A stretch of 31,995 nt of DNA. It comes from an uncultured Syntrophomonadaceae bacterium (GTDB lineage Bacteria; Bacillota; Syntrophomonadia; Syntrophomonadales; Syntrophomonadaceae). Positions within the stretch are counted from its first letter, which is position 1; every line of letters starts with the position of its first letter. The notes beneath the pieces were generated by a model that did not search any database, had not been told where the DNA came from, and saw only the letters and a list, made by a program, of their open reading frames with translations. Below, piece after piece: positions 1-7,102 of the stretch. The translations under genes and the position numbers were made by a program. The stretch spans positions 1-31,995 of the forward strand of contig CALXSZ010000123.1 in NCBI GenBank assembly GCA_944391275.1, in the 5' to 3' direction.

Positions 1-884
1 TCGCCTTGGGCGTTTAATACGTCAATCGTATCCATAATGGTGCCGCTGACGGACCCCATCGCGATAATGATTCGGTCCGCATCCGGCGCGCCATAGTAAT
101 TAAATAATTGATAATTTCGCCCGGTCAGCGCATTTATTTTATGCATATATTCTTCTACGATCTCCGGCATAGCGTCATAAAAAACGTTGTTGGCTTCCCG
201 GACTTGAAAATACACATCCGGATTCTGCACCGTGTTTCGCAGCGTTGGATGTTCCGGATTTAACGCGTCATCCTTAAATCGAGCGATTGCGTCCCAATCC
301 ACCAGCGTCGCTAGTTCTTCATATTCCATACATTCTACCTTCTGAATTTCATGCGACGTCCGGAATCCATCAAAAAAGTGCATAAAAGGAATACGCGCCT
401 TAATCGCCGCCAAATGCGCAATAGCCGCTAAATCCATCACTTCTTGGACGCTGCCCGAATTCATCATGGCAAAGCCCGTCGCCCGACAAGCCATCACATC
501 CGAGTGATCCCCAAAAATGGACATGGCATGCGTACCGACCGTACGCGCGGCCACCTGTAAAACCACCGGCTGTTTGGTCCCGGCAATTCGGTACATCACA
601 GGAATCATCAGCATCAATCCTTGCGAAGAAGTAAACGACGTTGAAAGCGCACCAGCTTCGCTCGCCCCGTGCACCGCGCCAATGGCCCCCGCTTCCGACT
701 GCATTTCAATCAGCGTGACCGGCTGCCCAAATAGATTTTTTCGCCCGTTGGCCGACCAAGCGTCGGTTAACTCCGCCATGGGTGAAGACGGTGTAATTGG
801 GTAAATCGCCGCCACTTCCGTAAATGCATACGCCACATGCGCCGCAGCTTCATTCCCATCCATCGGAACCATTCTTTTCCCCAT
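1..884 (-). CDS. nifJ: Pyruvate:ferredoxin (flavodoxin) oxidoreductase, N-terminal part
   Basis: About 294 N-terminal residues of a 2-oxoacid:ferredoxin oxidoreductase that continues beyond the left edge; full-length NifJ-type enzymes have about 1170-1200 residues. My own translation starts MGKRMVPMDGNEAAAHVAYA and shows the TPP-domain signature YPITPSSPMAE, then EMQSEAGAIGAVHG, SIFGDHSDVMACR and HFFDGFRTSHEIQK, all typical of single-chain PFOR. The family oxidatively decarboxylates pyruvate (or another 2-oxoacid) with CoA to acyl-CoA, reducing ferredoxin, and can run backwards as a reductive carboxylase. The ATG at 884 is preceded by GGGAGAG. It lies 84 bp after the acyl-CoA ligase on the same strand, so both may be transcribed from the T-box promoter. 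Pyruvate is the default substrate from similarity; a branched-chain 2-oxoacid role is only inference from the context. Confidence 0.92.
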   Translation of the reverse strand, partial: MGKRMVPMDGNEAAAHVAYAFTEVAAIYPITPSSPMAELTDAWSANGRKNLFGQPVTLIEMQSEAGAIGAVHGASEAGALSTSFTSSQGLMLMIPVMYRIAGTKQPVVLQVAARTVGTHAMSIFGDHSDVMACRATGFAMMNSGSVQEVMDLAAIAHLAAIKARIPFMHFFDGFRTSHEIQKVECMEYEELATLVDWDAIARFKDDALNPEHPTLRNTVQNPDVYFQVREANNVFYDAMPEIVEEYMHKINALTGRNYQLFNYYGAPDADRIIIAMGSVSGTIMDTIDVLNAQG

Positions 885-968
885 TTTTTCTCTCCCTTTT
901 CCCTATTCCAACCAATCCAATCGAAAAATTCAATTTTTTAGTCGTTATTGTCTATTTTACTCGATATC

Positions 969-2711
969 CTAAGCGGTTTCAATCGCCGCCGCCTTGTGTA
1001 AGCTCAACATTTCTACCGCATTTTCACGCATCTTATATTTCAGAATTTTTCCGGCCGCATTCATCGGGAATTCTTCCATAAAGACAACATACCGCGGCAC
1101 CTTATGTTTTGCCATTGAAGCCTTAACAAAGTCCTTCATCTCATCTTCCGTCATTTCTTCGCCCGGTTTCAGGATGATGCACGCCATGATTTCTTCCCCA
1201 TATTGCTCATCCGGCACCCCAATGACCTGCACATCCGAAACTTTCGGATGCGTATAAATAAAATCTTCGATTTCTTTGGGATATATATTTTCGCCGCCGC
1301 GAATAATCATGTCCTTAATGCGACCCGTAATCCGGTAATAGCCGCCTTCCACGCGCCGCGCCAGGTCGCCTGTGTGGAGCCATCCATCCGCGTCAATCGT
1401 ATGGGCGGTTTCTTCCGGCATATTATAGTATCCTTTCATCACGTTATAGCCCCGCGCTAAGAATTCGCCATCGACATTATCCGGGACGTCTTTTCCGGTT
1501 TCCGGGTCCACGATACGACACTCTACGCCAAACATCGCTCGACCAACCGTTCCTACCCGAACTTCCAGGGAATCCGTCGTTCGGCTCATGGTACATCCTG
1601 GAGACGCTTCCGTCTGTCCATACACAATACAAATTTCCTTCATGTTCATCTTGTCCACCACGTCCTGCATGACTTTAATGGGACAGGGACTTCCCGCCAT
1701 AATGCCTGTACGCAAGTGGCTTAGATCCGCCTTCTGAAAATCCGGATGCTCCAGCAGCGCGATAAACATTGTAGGTACCCCGTTTATTGCCGTAATCCGC
1801 TCTTTCGACAAACATTCCAAGCTTTTGGAAGGAGAAAAGGCCGGAATGGGCGACATGGTAGCGCCATGCGTCATGGCCGCCGTCATCGACAAGACCATGC
1901 CAAAACAGTGGAACATCGGCACTTGGATCAACATCTGGTCATACGTAGATAAATCCATTCGATCCCCAATGTCTTTTCCATTATTCACGACGTTGTAATG
2001 CGTCAACATCACGCCTTTGGGAAACCCAGTCGTTCCGGACGTATACTGCATATTGCAGACGTCATCCTTTTTAATCGCAGCGGCCCGACGATAGACTTCG
2101 TCAAGGGGAACCTGTTTCCCCTTTTCCAGCGCTTCTTCCCAGGTCCAACACCCGGGTTGCCGGCTATCACAGGTGATAACGTTACGCAGGCGCGGTAGTT
2201 TTTCCGCATGCAATACTTCTCCCGGCTTCAAGGTCTTCAATTCCGGACATAATTCCTGAAGAATCCCGACATAACTGATGTCTTTGTACCCATCAATCAA
2301 AACCAACGTATGCGTATCCGATTGTTTGAGCAAATAGGAAATCTCATGAATCTTATAAGCCGTGTTGACCGTTACCAAAACCGCGCCAATTTTCGTTACC
2401 GCCCAAAAAGTGATATACCATTGCGGCACATTGGTCGCCCAAATCGCTACATGATCCCCAGGTTTCACATTCATGGCAATCAGCGCCCGGGCAAAAGCAT
2501 CCACATCTTCCCGGAATTCCTTATACGTACGCGTATAGTCCAAAGCAGTATAACGAAAAGCATACTGATCCGGAAACTCTGTTACAACCCGATCCAGAAC
2601 CTGCGGAAAAGTCAAGTCGATTAATGTTTCTTTCGGCCAAAAATACTTTCCCGTTCCCCGATCATCATCATATAAACGCGTCTCATTTTCCGTTGCCAAA
2701 CCGGTTTTCAT
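969..2711 (-). CDS. Acyl-CoA synthetase (AMP-forming fatty acid-CoA ligase)
   Basis: A 580-residue member of the ANL adenylating superfamily, which activates a carboxylic acid with ATP to acyl-AMP and then acyl-CoA. Visible motifs are the P-loop-like YTSGTTGFPKG (residues 223-233), the YGQTEASPGC region, the hinge GRIKDMIIRGGENIYPKEIE, and the catalytic lysine in NAAGKILKYKM near residue 560. Length is normal for short- to medium-chain fatty acid-CoA ligases; the substrate cannot be read from the sequence. The ATG at 2711 follows a strong AAGGAGAG ribosome site. The gene sits directly behind a T-box leader and is followed after 84 bp by an oxidoreductase of the PFOR family. Being under an amino-acid-sensing leader is unusual for such a ligase, and suggests it supplies an acyl-CoA precursor for amino-acid synthesis (inference). 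Confidence 0.9.
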   Translation of the reverse strand: MKTGLATENETRLYDDDRGTGKYFWPKETLIDLTFPQVLDRVVTEFPDQYAFRYTALDYTRTYKEFREDVDAFARALIAMNVKPGDHVAIWATNVPQWYITFWAVTKIGAVLVTVNTAYKIHEISYLLKQSDTHTLVLIDGYKDISYVGILQELCPELKTLKPGEVLHAEKLPRLRNVITCDSRQPGCWTWEEALEKGKQVPLDEVYRRAAAIKKDDVCNMQYTSGTTGFPKGVMLTHYNVVNNGKDIGDRMDLSTYDQMLIQVPMFHCFGMVLSMTAAMTHGATMSPIPAFSPSKSLECLSKERITAINGVPTMFIALLEHPDFQKADLSHLRTGIMAGSPCPIKVMQDVVDKMNMKEICIVYGQTEASPGCTMSRTTDSLEVRVGTVGRAMFGVECRIVDPETGKDVPDNVDGEFLARGYNVMKGYYNMPEETAHTIDADGWLHTGDLARRVEGGYYRITGRIKDMIIRGGENIYPKEIEDFIYTHPKVSDVQVIGVPDEQYGEEIMACIILKPGEEMTEDEMKDFVKASMAKHKVPRYVVFMEEFPMNAAGKILKYKMRENAVEMLSLHKAAAIETA

Positions 2712-2754
2712 CCTTCTTCTCTCCTTTGTTATCCATTTTTCATTTTTACTCGCA

Positions 2755-3061
2755 TAAAAAAAACCTTCGTCTCCTTACGAAAGAGACGAAGGTAAAACCT
2801 CCGCGGTACCACTCTCATTAGCGCCCTCCCTTCACATAAAAAAAGCGCCCCCCTTGCAGACATCCATCAATGTCCCTGCCCCTTAACGGCGGCATCCCGT
2901 TTCCATCTACTTAACCCGTACTAATTTACCCGTAGGTATTTCGACGAACTGCTCCCGGGCGAGCGTGGCCATCCCGCTTTCTGCCTCGCACCACCCGGCA
3001 GATCTCTGAAAAGCTCTCTGATGACGTTTTTTCCCGTTCATCGCATTTTATTCATTTATTT
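2755..3061 (-). promoter_or_regulatory. T-box riboswitch leader, probable leucine (CUC) specifier
   Basis: Read on the minus strand the leader has the T-box hallmarks: AGAGAG in stem I (3013-3018), an apical CTGCC/GGCAG stem with a GGTG-containing loop, a stem II region with AGTA and CCGTTA, the T-box TGGTACCGCG (RNA running from 2811 to 2802), and a terminator hairpin with arms 2763-2773 and 2783-2793 and a T run at 2755-2762. In stem I, GUCAUC (3020-3025) pairs with GAUGGC (2968-2973) and CGGG (3033-3036) pairs with CCCG (2956-2959). The loop between them then places CUC (2961-2963) followed by G at the specifier position, which reads leucine. The T-box class is certain; the specifier is my manual fold and less certain. 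Confidence 0.9.
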
Positions 3062-3067
3062 TTAGGT

Positions 3068-3096
3068 ATCTTAACAAAACTTTTCCCAACTGTCAA
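3068..3096 (-). promoter_or_regulatory. Sigma-A promoter of the T-box transcript
   Basis: On the minus strand TTGACA (3091-3096) and TAAGAT (3068-3073) are separated by exactly 17 bp. The start of transcription would be near 3061, right before stem I of the T-box leader. Confidence 0.8.
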
Positions 3097-3127
3097 TTAT
3101 TTTTTTCAGAATTCAATGCTTTTTTGA

Positions 3128-3337
3128 TTACGTCTCATGCTTTCGCGTAGGTTTTACATTCACATCCGGCTGAATACTGCCCTCAATTTTTCCATGTTCT
3201 AACTCAAAAGCTTTAATATCCCGCCGAATCAAAACCAAAATATGGCTGTTTACCGAACGCCCTTCATAATCTGCAACATAGCCAATTTTCTTCAACATCT
3301 CTTCCTCTATCCGGATAGAAACACTTTTTACTGCCAT
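3128..3337 (-). CDS. Ribbon-helix-helix (Arc-like) DNA-binding protein
   Basis: A 69-residue protein whose first ~50 residues match the Arc/MetJ ribbon-helix-helix fold: a basic strand VKSVSIRI, helix EEEMLKKIGYVADYE, the turn GRSVN, and helix SHILVLIRRDIKAFE. Such proteins bind operators as dimers through the N-terminal strands. The last ~20 residues are polar and probably disordered. The ATG at 3337 has a GAGGTG ribosome site. An 18-bp inverted repeat (3348-3365) sits just upstream of that site and is a natural autoregulatory operator. The gene is divergent from a SLOG-fold gene with 126 bp between starts, so it may control both. The target is not known; the fold assignment is firm from pattern only. 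Confidence 0.75.
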   Translation of the reverse strand: MAVKSVSIRIEEEMLKKIGYVADYEGRSVNSHILVLIRRDIKAFELEHGKIEGSIQPDVNVKPTRKHET

Positions 3338-3347
3338 AAAAACACCT

Positions 3348-3365
3348 CACGATAGATATATCGTG
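3348..3365. promoter_or_regulatory. Inverted repeat, probable RHH operator
   Basis: CACGATA and TATCGTG form perfect 7-bp arms around the 4-bp spacer GATA. The site lies just before the ribosome site of the ribbon-helix-helix gene and next to a plus-strand -10-like TATAAT at 3391-3396, so occupancy could repress in both directions. Confidence 0.55.
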
Positions 3366-3463
3366 TGTTTATTTTATATTTATTATGTGTTATAATGGAC
3401 GAAGTGAACACACTGTATATCCATATAATTTTATTTAAACTTATTTTGGCAGAGGAATATCAA

Positions 3464-3799
3464 ATGAAAGTAGCAATCGTAGGTTCAAGAACACTTCAAG
3501 TAACCCATCTGGAAAAATACCTTCCCCCACATGTTACAGAAATTGTATCGGGCGGCGCACGCGGCGTCGATATGTGCGCGCGGGAATATGCGTTAACCCA
3601 CCATCTCAAATTAACTGAATTTTTACCGGAATATCAAAAATATGGAAAACTCGCCCCTCTTAAACGCAATATCACCATTATCGAGTACGCCGACTTCGTG
3701 TTAGCGTTTTGGGACAAAAAATCCACTGGAACCAAATTTGTCATTGAAAACTGCAAAAAAAGAAATATCCCCATAAAAATTTATACGCCTGTTTTTTAA
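3464..3799 (+). CDS. SLOG/YspA-like nucleotide-binding protein (DUF2493 type)
   Basis: A 111-residue single-domain protein. The N-terminus MKVAIVGSRTL, the SGGARGVDMCAREYA segment (residues ~28-42) and the later YADFVLAFWDKKSTGTKFVI are the pattern of the YspA/DUF2493 branch of the SLOG Rossmann-like superfamily, related to TIR-like and lysine decarboxylase-like nucleotide-binding proteins. Their ligands are thought to be nucleotides or nucleotide-derived signals; the function here is unknown. I choose ATG 3464 rather than an upstream start at 3365 because AGAGGA lies 8 bp before it, the family begins at this Met, and the upstream stretch overlaps the promoter and operator. It stands alone on the plus strand and is divergent from the ribbon-helix-helix regulator. 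Confidence 0.8.
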   Translation: MKVAIVGSRTLQVTHLEKYLPPHVTEIVSGGARGVDMCAREYALTHHLKLTEFLPEYQKYGKLAPLKRNITIIEYADFVLAFWDKKSTGTKFVIENCKKRNIPIKIYTPVF

Positions 3800-3868
3800 A
3801 ATTTTTGAGCCTGCCCTGTTTGGACTTCATTCAAACATATAAATAAAGATTCTGATGGTACGCTGCAT

Positions 3869-3957
3869 TTGCCTATATCAGACATAGGCAAGGCTTTCTA
3901 TCTTGATAATCTGTTTTGCTTGCCTATCTGGGATATGGGCAAATTCAGCAGATTATC
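3869..3957. repeat. Twin hairpins, the second nested in a longer inverted repeat
   Basis: Copy 1: TTGCCTAT (3869-3876) and ATAGGCAA (3884-3891) around a 7-nt loop. Copy 2: TTGCCTAT (3920-3927) and ATGGGCAA (3935-3942), again with a 7-nt loop. Copy 2 is enclosed by GATAATCTG (3905-3913) and CAGATTATC (3949-3957), a perfect 9-bp inverted repeat, so 3905-3957 can fold as one long stem. There is no T run directly after either, so they do not look like plain terminators. Confidence 0.6.
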
Positions 3958-4254
3958 TTGAAAATTGCTTTTTCCCCAAAATTTTCATTCGTAAAAATTT
4001 CTCCGTTCCACGAATATCCCAAAGTAGTCGCTGATGCTTATTTCGTCCCGCAAAACCTTGTCTTCCTGTCCAAAAATTCCCGCTTAAAAAGATGTTTCTT
4101 TCTTTCGCGCCCTTATTCAAAAACGCTGTTTTTTACCCAACGCGATTCCCATTCAGAAGCTCATCAAATTTTTCTTCTTCTTTTCTTCTTCCAAAACTCT
4201 TTAAAATCTCCCCTCTCCATTTATTTCACTTTAAAACACCGATTCACTTCCTTC

Positions 4255-4278
4255 TTTCCATTTTTCAAAAAATGGAAA
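4255..4278. repeat. AT-rich perfect inverted repeat
   Basis: TTTCCATTTTT (4255-4265) and AAAAATGGAAA (4268-4278) are perfect 11-bp arms with a 2-nt loop. T-rich sequence follows on the plus strand. It could be a weak terminator or simply AT-rich chance pairing. Confidence 0.35.
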
Positions 4279-4512
4279 CTTCGTCTCTTTTTTCTTTTAA
4301 TTTTCCTTCTACTTATGCGCAAATATTTTACAAACCCCAATATCGCGCAAAACATTTTTGTTTATACATTGGTATTTTTATAAAAAGCCGTTTATAGAAG
4401 GTCTCATTTTAAAATTTATAAAAAAAGTGCGTAAAATTTCCTTAATCTGAAAAAAAAGCTATAAAAGGATCAATTAATGGTTAAATTCCCCACTTATTTA
4501 CCAATTTTCTAT

Positions 4513-4541
4513 TTGACAGTCCAATAGATATTTTGTATACT
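4513..4541 (+). promoter_or_regulatory. Distal veg promoter
   Basis: TTGACA (4513-4518), a 17-bp spacer and TATACT (4536-4541): close to the sigma-A consensus. It lies about 85 bp before the veg start and is the upstream member of a tandem pair. Confidence 0.7.
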
Positions 4542-4561
4542 GAAAATTTTTATAAATTTTC

Positions 4562-4591
4562 TTGACAAAAGCCCATTTTCTCTGGTATGAT
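4562..4591 (+). promoter_or_regulatory. Proximal veg promoter
   Basis: TTGACA (4562-4567), an 18-bp spacer and TATGAT (4586-4591). Transcription would start near 4598, giving a leader of about 28 nt to the TTG start of veg. A potential ATG at 4587 lies inside the -10 element and so cannot be the start for this transcript. Confidence 0.75.
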
Positions 4592-4625
4592 AAAAGAGCA
4601 AATACATGGGGAAGCAGGTGATATT

Positions 4626-4883
4626 TTGAATTCTTCTGTCGCTACGATCGAGAAAATTAGAGAAAAAATGGAGCCTTTAGTTGGCAGTCGGGTCCGGCTT
4701 AAAACAAACCGGGGGCGTAATCGCATTGTGGAGAATGAAGGAATTCTAGATTCCCTGTATCCAAATATTTTTGTCATTCGCTTGAATGATAAGCGCGCCG
4801 AACGCTGCGTATCCTACAGCTATATCGACCTTCTCACTTCTACGGTTGAACTTCAACTGTGCGATCAAGCCAACGCTGTCTAA
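4626..4883 (+). CDS. veg: Veg family protein (biofilm/sporulation-associated small protein)
   Basis: An 85-residue protein resembling Bacillus subtilis Veg over its whole length: an N-terminal helix, VGSRVRLKTNRGRNRIVENEGIL (interrupted here for length only as a motif: G-R-R-x-x-x-x-E-x-G-I-L), YPNIFVIRL and the strongly conserved VSYSYIDLLT. Veg is a short beta-barrel-like protein transcribed at very high level in Bacillus, linked to biofilm matrix gene expression and germination; the mechanism is poorly known. I take TTG 4626 as start because AGGTGAT ends 4-5 bp before it and the resulting protein has the family length. An upstream ATG at 4587 would lie in the promoter. Two strong promoters in front and a strong terminator behind make it a single-gene transcript. 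In B. subtilis veg lies beside ksgA; here it is about 23 kb away. Confidence 0.85.
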   Translation: MNSSVATIEKIREKMEPLVGSRVRLKTNRGRNRIVENEGILDSLYPNIFVIRLNDKRAERCVSYSYIDLLTSTVELQLCDQANAV

Positions 4884-4947
4884 GTCGTATTCTCGGAATA
4901 AGGGTTAAGAAAAAATTAATCTCATTTTTCGCTCCCTTCTTAAAATG

Positions 4948-4988
4948 TAAAAGCGATCTGGTTCTTTTGATGAACCGGATCGCTTTTA
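4948..4988. terminator. Bidirectional terminator between veg and ansA-type gene
   Basis: Arms of 17 bp (4948-4964 and 4972-4988) with one G-T pair, core GCGATCTGGTTC / GAACCGGATCGC, loop of 7 nt, flanked by A/T on both sides. It serves convergent veg (+) and asparaginase (-). Confidence 0.85.
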
Positions 4989-5126
4989 TCATTTATGAAT
5001 GATTATGCTGAAAAAACAAGCGGACAAAATCTTGCTTCTGTAAAAAAATACTAAAATATGTTCCAAAACTTACACGCAAAACCTATTTTTTTTATCCATT
5101 GACCAAATGAACAAACGTATACAAAA

Positions 5127-6107
5127 TTAGTACTGCGTAAAAAATTCTCGGATTCGGGAAAGATCCTTCGTTTGTGTCAGCGCCAACTGGAGAAGAATTT
5201 TCGCCTTTTGCGGCGATAAATTTCCTCCGCACAGCACATGGTCGAACGCGTCAAACGCATCGTCCGGCGTCACCTCTCCATTCCCCGTACGCGAACAACG
5301 TACCACGGGAATCCGACGTTCCCCCAATGCGGCTACATTCGCCTTCCACGCCGCACTGTAATTCCCATTTCCCGCGCCTGCTACAACGACGCCTTTCGCC
5401 CGCTTAGCCGCGAACAAAAGTAAATCCGGGTCTGCATCAATGGTAAAATACAGAACCGTCACCGGCGGCAATCCCGATAAACCTTCCGCAGAAAACACCG
5501 TTTCCAACGTATGTTTCCGTAAACTTCGCTGATAAAAATACGGCTGTTCATCCAAAATATATCCCAAACTTCCCAGTTCTCCGCCATAAAACGCATCCAC
5601 TGCAAACGTACTGTTCTTCTGCACCTCGCGCGCCCCATAAATTCGATCCGCAAAAACGACTAAGACGCCGCGCCCTTCGGCCAATTCGTTCCTTGCTAAC
5701 GCCACCGCCGCATACAAATTCCGAGGCCCGTCCGCCGCCAAAGCCGTTGAAGGCCGCATAGCGCCCGTTAGAACGACCGGTTTCGAAGTTTTCAAAACCA
5801 AATGCAAAAAATAAGCCGTCTCCTCCAGCGTATCCGTACCATGTAGCACGACAAAGCCAGCAACTTGGGGATCTTGGGTTCGCTCATGAATGATTCGGAC
5901 CAAGGTCAACCAATGCCTATCCGTTAAATCGTCGGAATTGAGATTGCTCACCTGGATGCACTCCAACACAGCAAGTTTCTCTATACCGGGAACCGCTCCC
6001 AACAACTGTTCCCCCGGGATCGTTCCCGGTTGATAATTCAGGGTTTTGCCATCCCCGCCACGACCGGCAATGGTCCCGCCGGTCGCCAAAATCACAACTT
6101 TTTTCAA
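5127..6107 (-). CDS. L-asparaginase, cytoplasmic
   Basis: A 326-residue asparaginase of the bacterial type I/II family, hydrolysing asparagine to aspartate and ammonia. The active-site residues known from E. coli AnsB are in place: T12 in ATGGTIAG, S58, T91 and D92 in HGTDTLEE, and K165 in AREVQKNSTF. There is no signal peptide (the protein starts MKKVVILATGG), so it is cytoplasmic. The start codon is TTG at 6105-6107, with GAGGTGG about 7 bp before it. It follows the DUF975 membrane gene by 27 bp and is probably co-transcribed with it. The ending is convergent with veg across a shared terminator. Type I versus II cannot be settled by eye, so I give no ansA/ansB symbol. Confidence 0.92.
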   Translation of the reverse strand: MKKVVILATGGTIAGRGGDGKTLNYQPGTIPGEQLLGAVPGIEKLAVLECIQVSNLNSDDLTDRHWLTLVRIIHERTQDPQVAGFVVLHGTDTLEETAYFLHLVLKTSKPVVLTGAMRPSTALAADGPRNLYAAVALARNELAEGRGVLVVFADRIYGAREVQKNSTFAVDAFYGGELGSLGYILDEQPYFYQRSLRKHTLETVFSAEGLSGLPPVTVLYFTIDADPDLLLFAAKRAKGVVVAGAGNGNYSAAWKANVAALGERRIPVVRCSRTGNGEVTPDDAFDAFDHVLCGGNLSPQKAKILLQLALTQTKDLSRIREFFTQY

Positions 6108-6134
6108 AATTTTCCCACCTCTTTATCTTTTTCC

Positions 6135-6854
6135 TTAAAGCCGGATCATCCCCGAGGGATCCTCCAACTCTTCTCGGCTGACCCATCCGTTATTCAGGGC
6201 CTTGGTCCGCTGATGCGTATAAACCTCGCACAGGGTTGAAAGATAGTATGGCATAAAAAAGACCGCTCCAACCCCAACCGTCACGATGCATAAAAAAATC
6301 CACCCGATAAAAGAGAGGTCCAAAACAAACATATCCATTTTTTCCCCATAAGTGGTCTGTTTACTGATTTCCAACGCCCGCCGCCAAGACAACGTCGGAT
6401 TCTCCGCCAACAAAAAAGGAACCATCCGATAAGCGTACCCCTTTATGATGCCCGGAATCAGGAAAAGCAAGCTCCACAGAGAAATAAACAACCCGTAAAA
6501 GAACATTCCCGCGACGATCCCGCCATAACGATTCCCCTGAAACGATGAAAATAGCGCCTGCTTCGGCCGGCAAAATCCCTGTTTCTGCCACAAATAATAC
6601 TGATTCGCCGCTACGTTCAACGGGTTTAGCAGAAAAAGCGACAAACCCATGTTAACCATCCAACCCTTAAATCCATCCTCCCATCCTAAATGGTCGAACA
6701 AAACATTAATCCCCACCGAAATGACAACCACAAAAAACGAAAAAAGTACCGCCTGCCAATAATTTTTCTTCAACTCCCCCAATGGATTGCGCCCAAACTG
6801 CTTTAAAAGTTCCCAAGCGGCCATTTTAACTCCGGATACATGCCAAGTTTCCAT
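6135..6854 (-). CDS. DUF975 family integral membrane protein
   Basis: A 239-residue membrane protein with several hydrophobic stretches: about residues 28-47, 62-82, a long double segment at 103-140 (FFYGLFISLWSLLFLIPGIIKG), and 172-205. The LFLIPGIIKGYAYRMVPFLLAENP and MDMFVLDLSFIGWIFLCIVTVG patterns are those of the DUF975 family, for which no function is established. The soluble N-terminus WELLKQFGRNPLGELKKNYW is also family-like. The ATG at 6854 has an excellent AGAGGAGG ribosome site. It is the first gene of a short two-gene unit with the asparaginase 27 bp downstream; there is no evidence that the two act together. Confidence 0.75.
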   Translation of the reverse strand: METWHVSGVKMAAWELLKQFGRNPLGELKKNYWQAVLFSFFVVVISVGINVLFDHLGWEDGFKGWMVNMGLSLFLLNPLNVAANQYYLWQKQGFCRPKQALFSSFQGNRYGGIVAGMFFYGLFISLWSLLFLIPGIIKGYAYRMVPFLLAENPTLSWRRALEISKQTTYGEKMDMFVLDLSFIGWIFLCIVTVGVGAVFFMPYYLSTLCEVYTHQRTKALNNGWVSREELEDPSGMIRL

Positions 6855-6990
6855 AAAATCCTCCTCTAAAAATCTTTCATTGTCCTCTTGTTCATTTTAC
6901 TATAAGTCCAATCCTTCTACACCTAACTTTTGGAAAAAAGCATTTTTTCTTGATGCTTATTATAAAATTCATTTTCTTTTTCGGCATAAC

Positions 6991-7019
6991 TTTACAATCT
7001 GCACCAAATTCTATAGTAT
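6991..7019 (+). promoter_or_regulatory. Candidate promoter of the dynamin-like operon
   Basis: TTTACA (6991-6996), 17-bp spacer, TAGTAT (7014-7019). The -10 is imperfect, but this is the best candidate in the 250-bp gap, about 85 bp before the start at 7103. Confidence 0.45.
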
Positions 7020-7102
7020 AGAAAACAGAATAATCGGATAACCGCCTGGCCATTGACCGCTCAAACGCCCGGACAAAACGAAAGATTGGATGGTAACACC
7101 TT

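Larger units (their letters stand above)
3800..4512. other. AT-rich intergenic stretch, no convincing gene
   Basis: Roughly 710 bp with long T/C-rich runs on the plus strand. Open frames of 100-155 codons exist here but they are low-complexity Phe/Ser/Lys-rich, overlap each other, have no proper ribosome site and match no family I know. What it does hold is two related hairpins at 3869-3957 and an 11-bp AT-rich inverted repeat at 4255-4278 followed by T-rich sequence. Confidence 0.6.

Noticed and set aside
2951..2963. Alternative T-box specifiers AGC (Ser) and UUC (Phe)
   Set aside because: AGC and UUC lie beyond the CGGG/CCCG basal stem, in or after the conserved GAGC that follows stem I; CUC sits inside the loop between the two stem I helices.
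3916..4397. Two overlapping plus-strand open frames of 101 and 155 codons
   Set aside because: Low-complexity Phe/Ser/Lys composition produced by T/C-rich DNA, no ribosome site, no family pattern, and they overlap hairpins.
3800..4510. CRISPR array
   Set aside because: Only two related hairpins with no regular repeat-spacer pattern; no cas genes in the window.
5174..5653. Open frames opposite and within the asparaginase gene
   Set aside because: They are shadows of a clear asparaginase with all active-site residues; composition is Arg/Pro/His-rich as expected of antisense frames.
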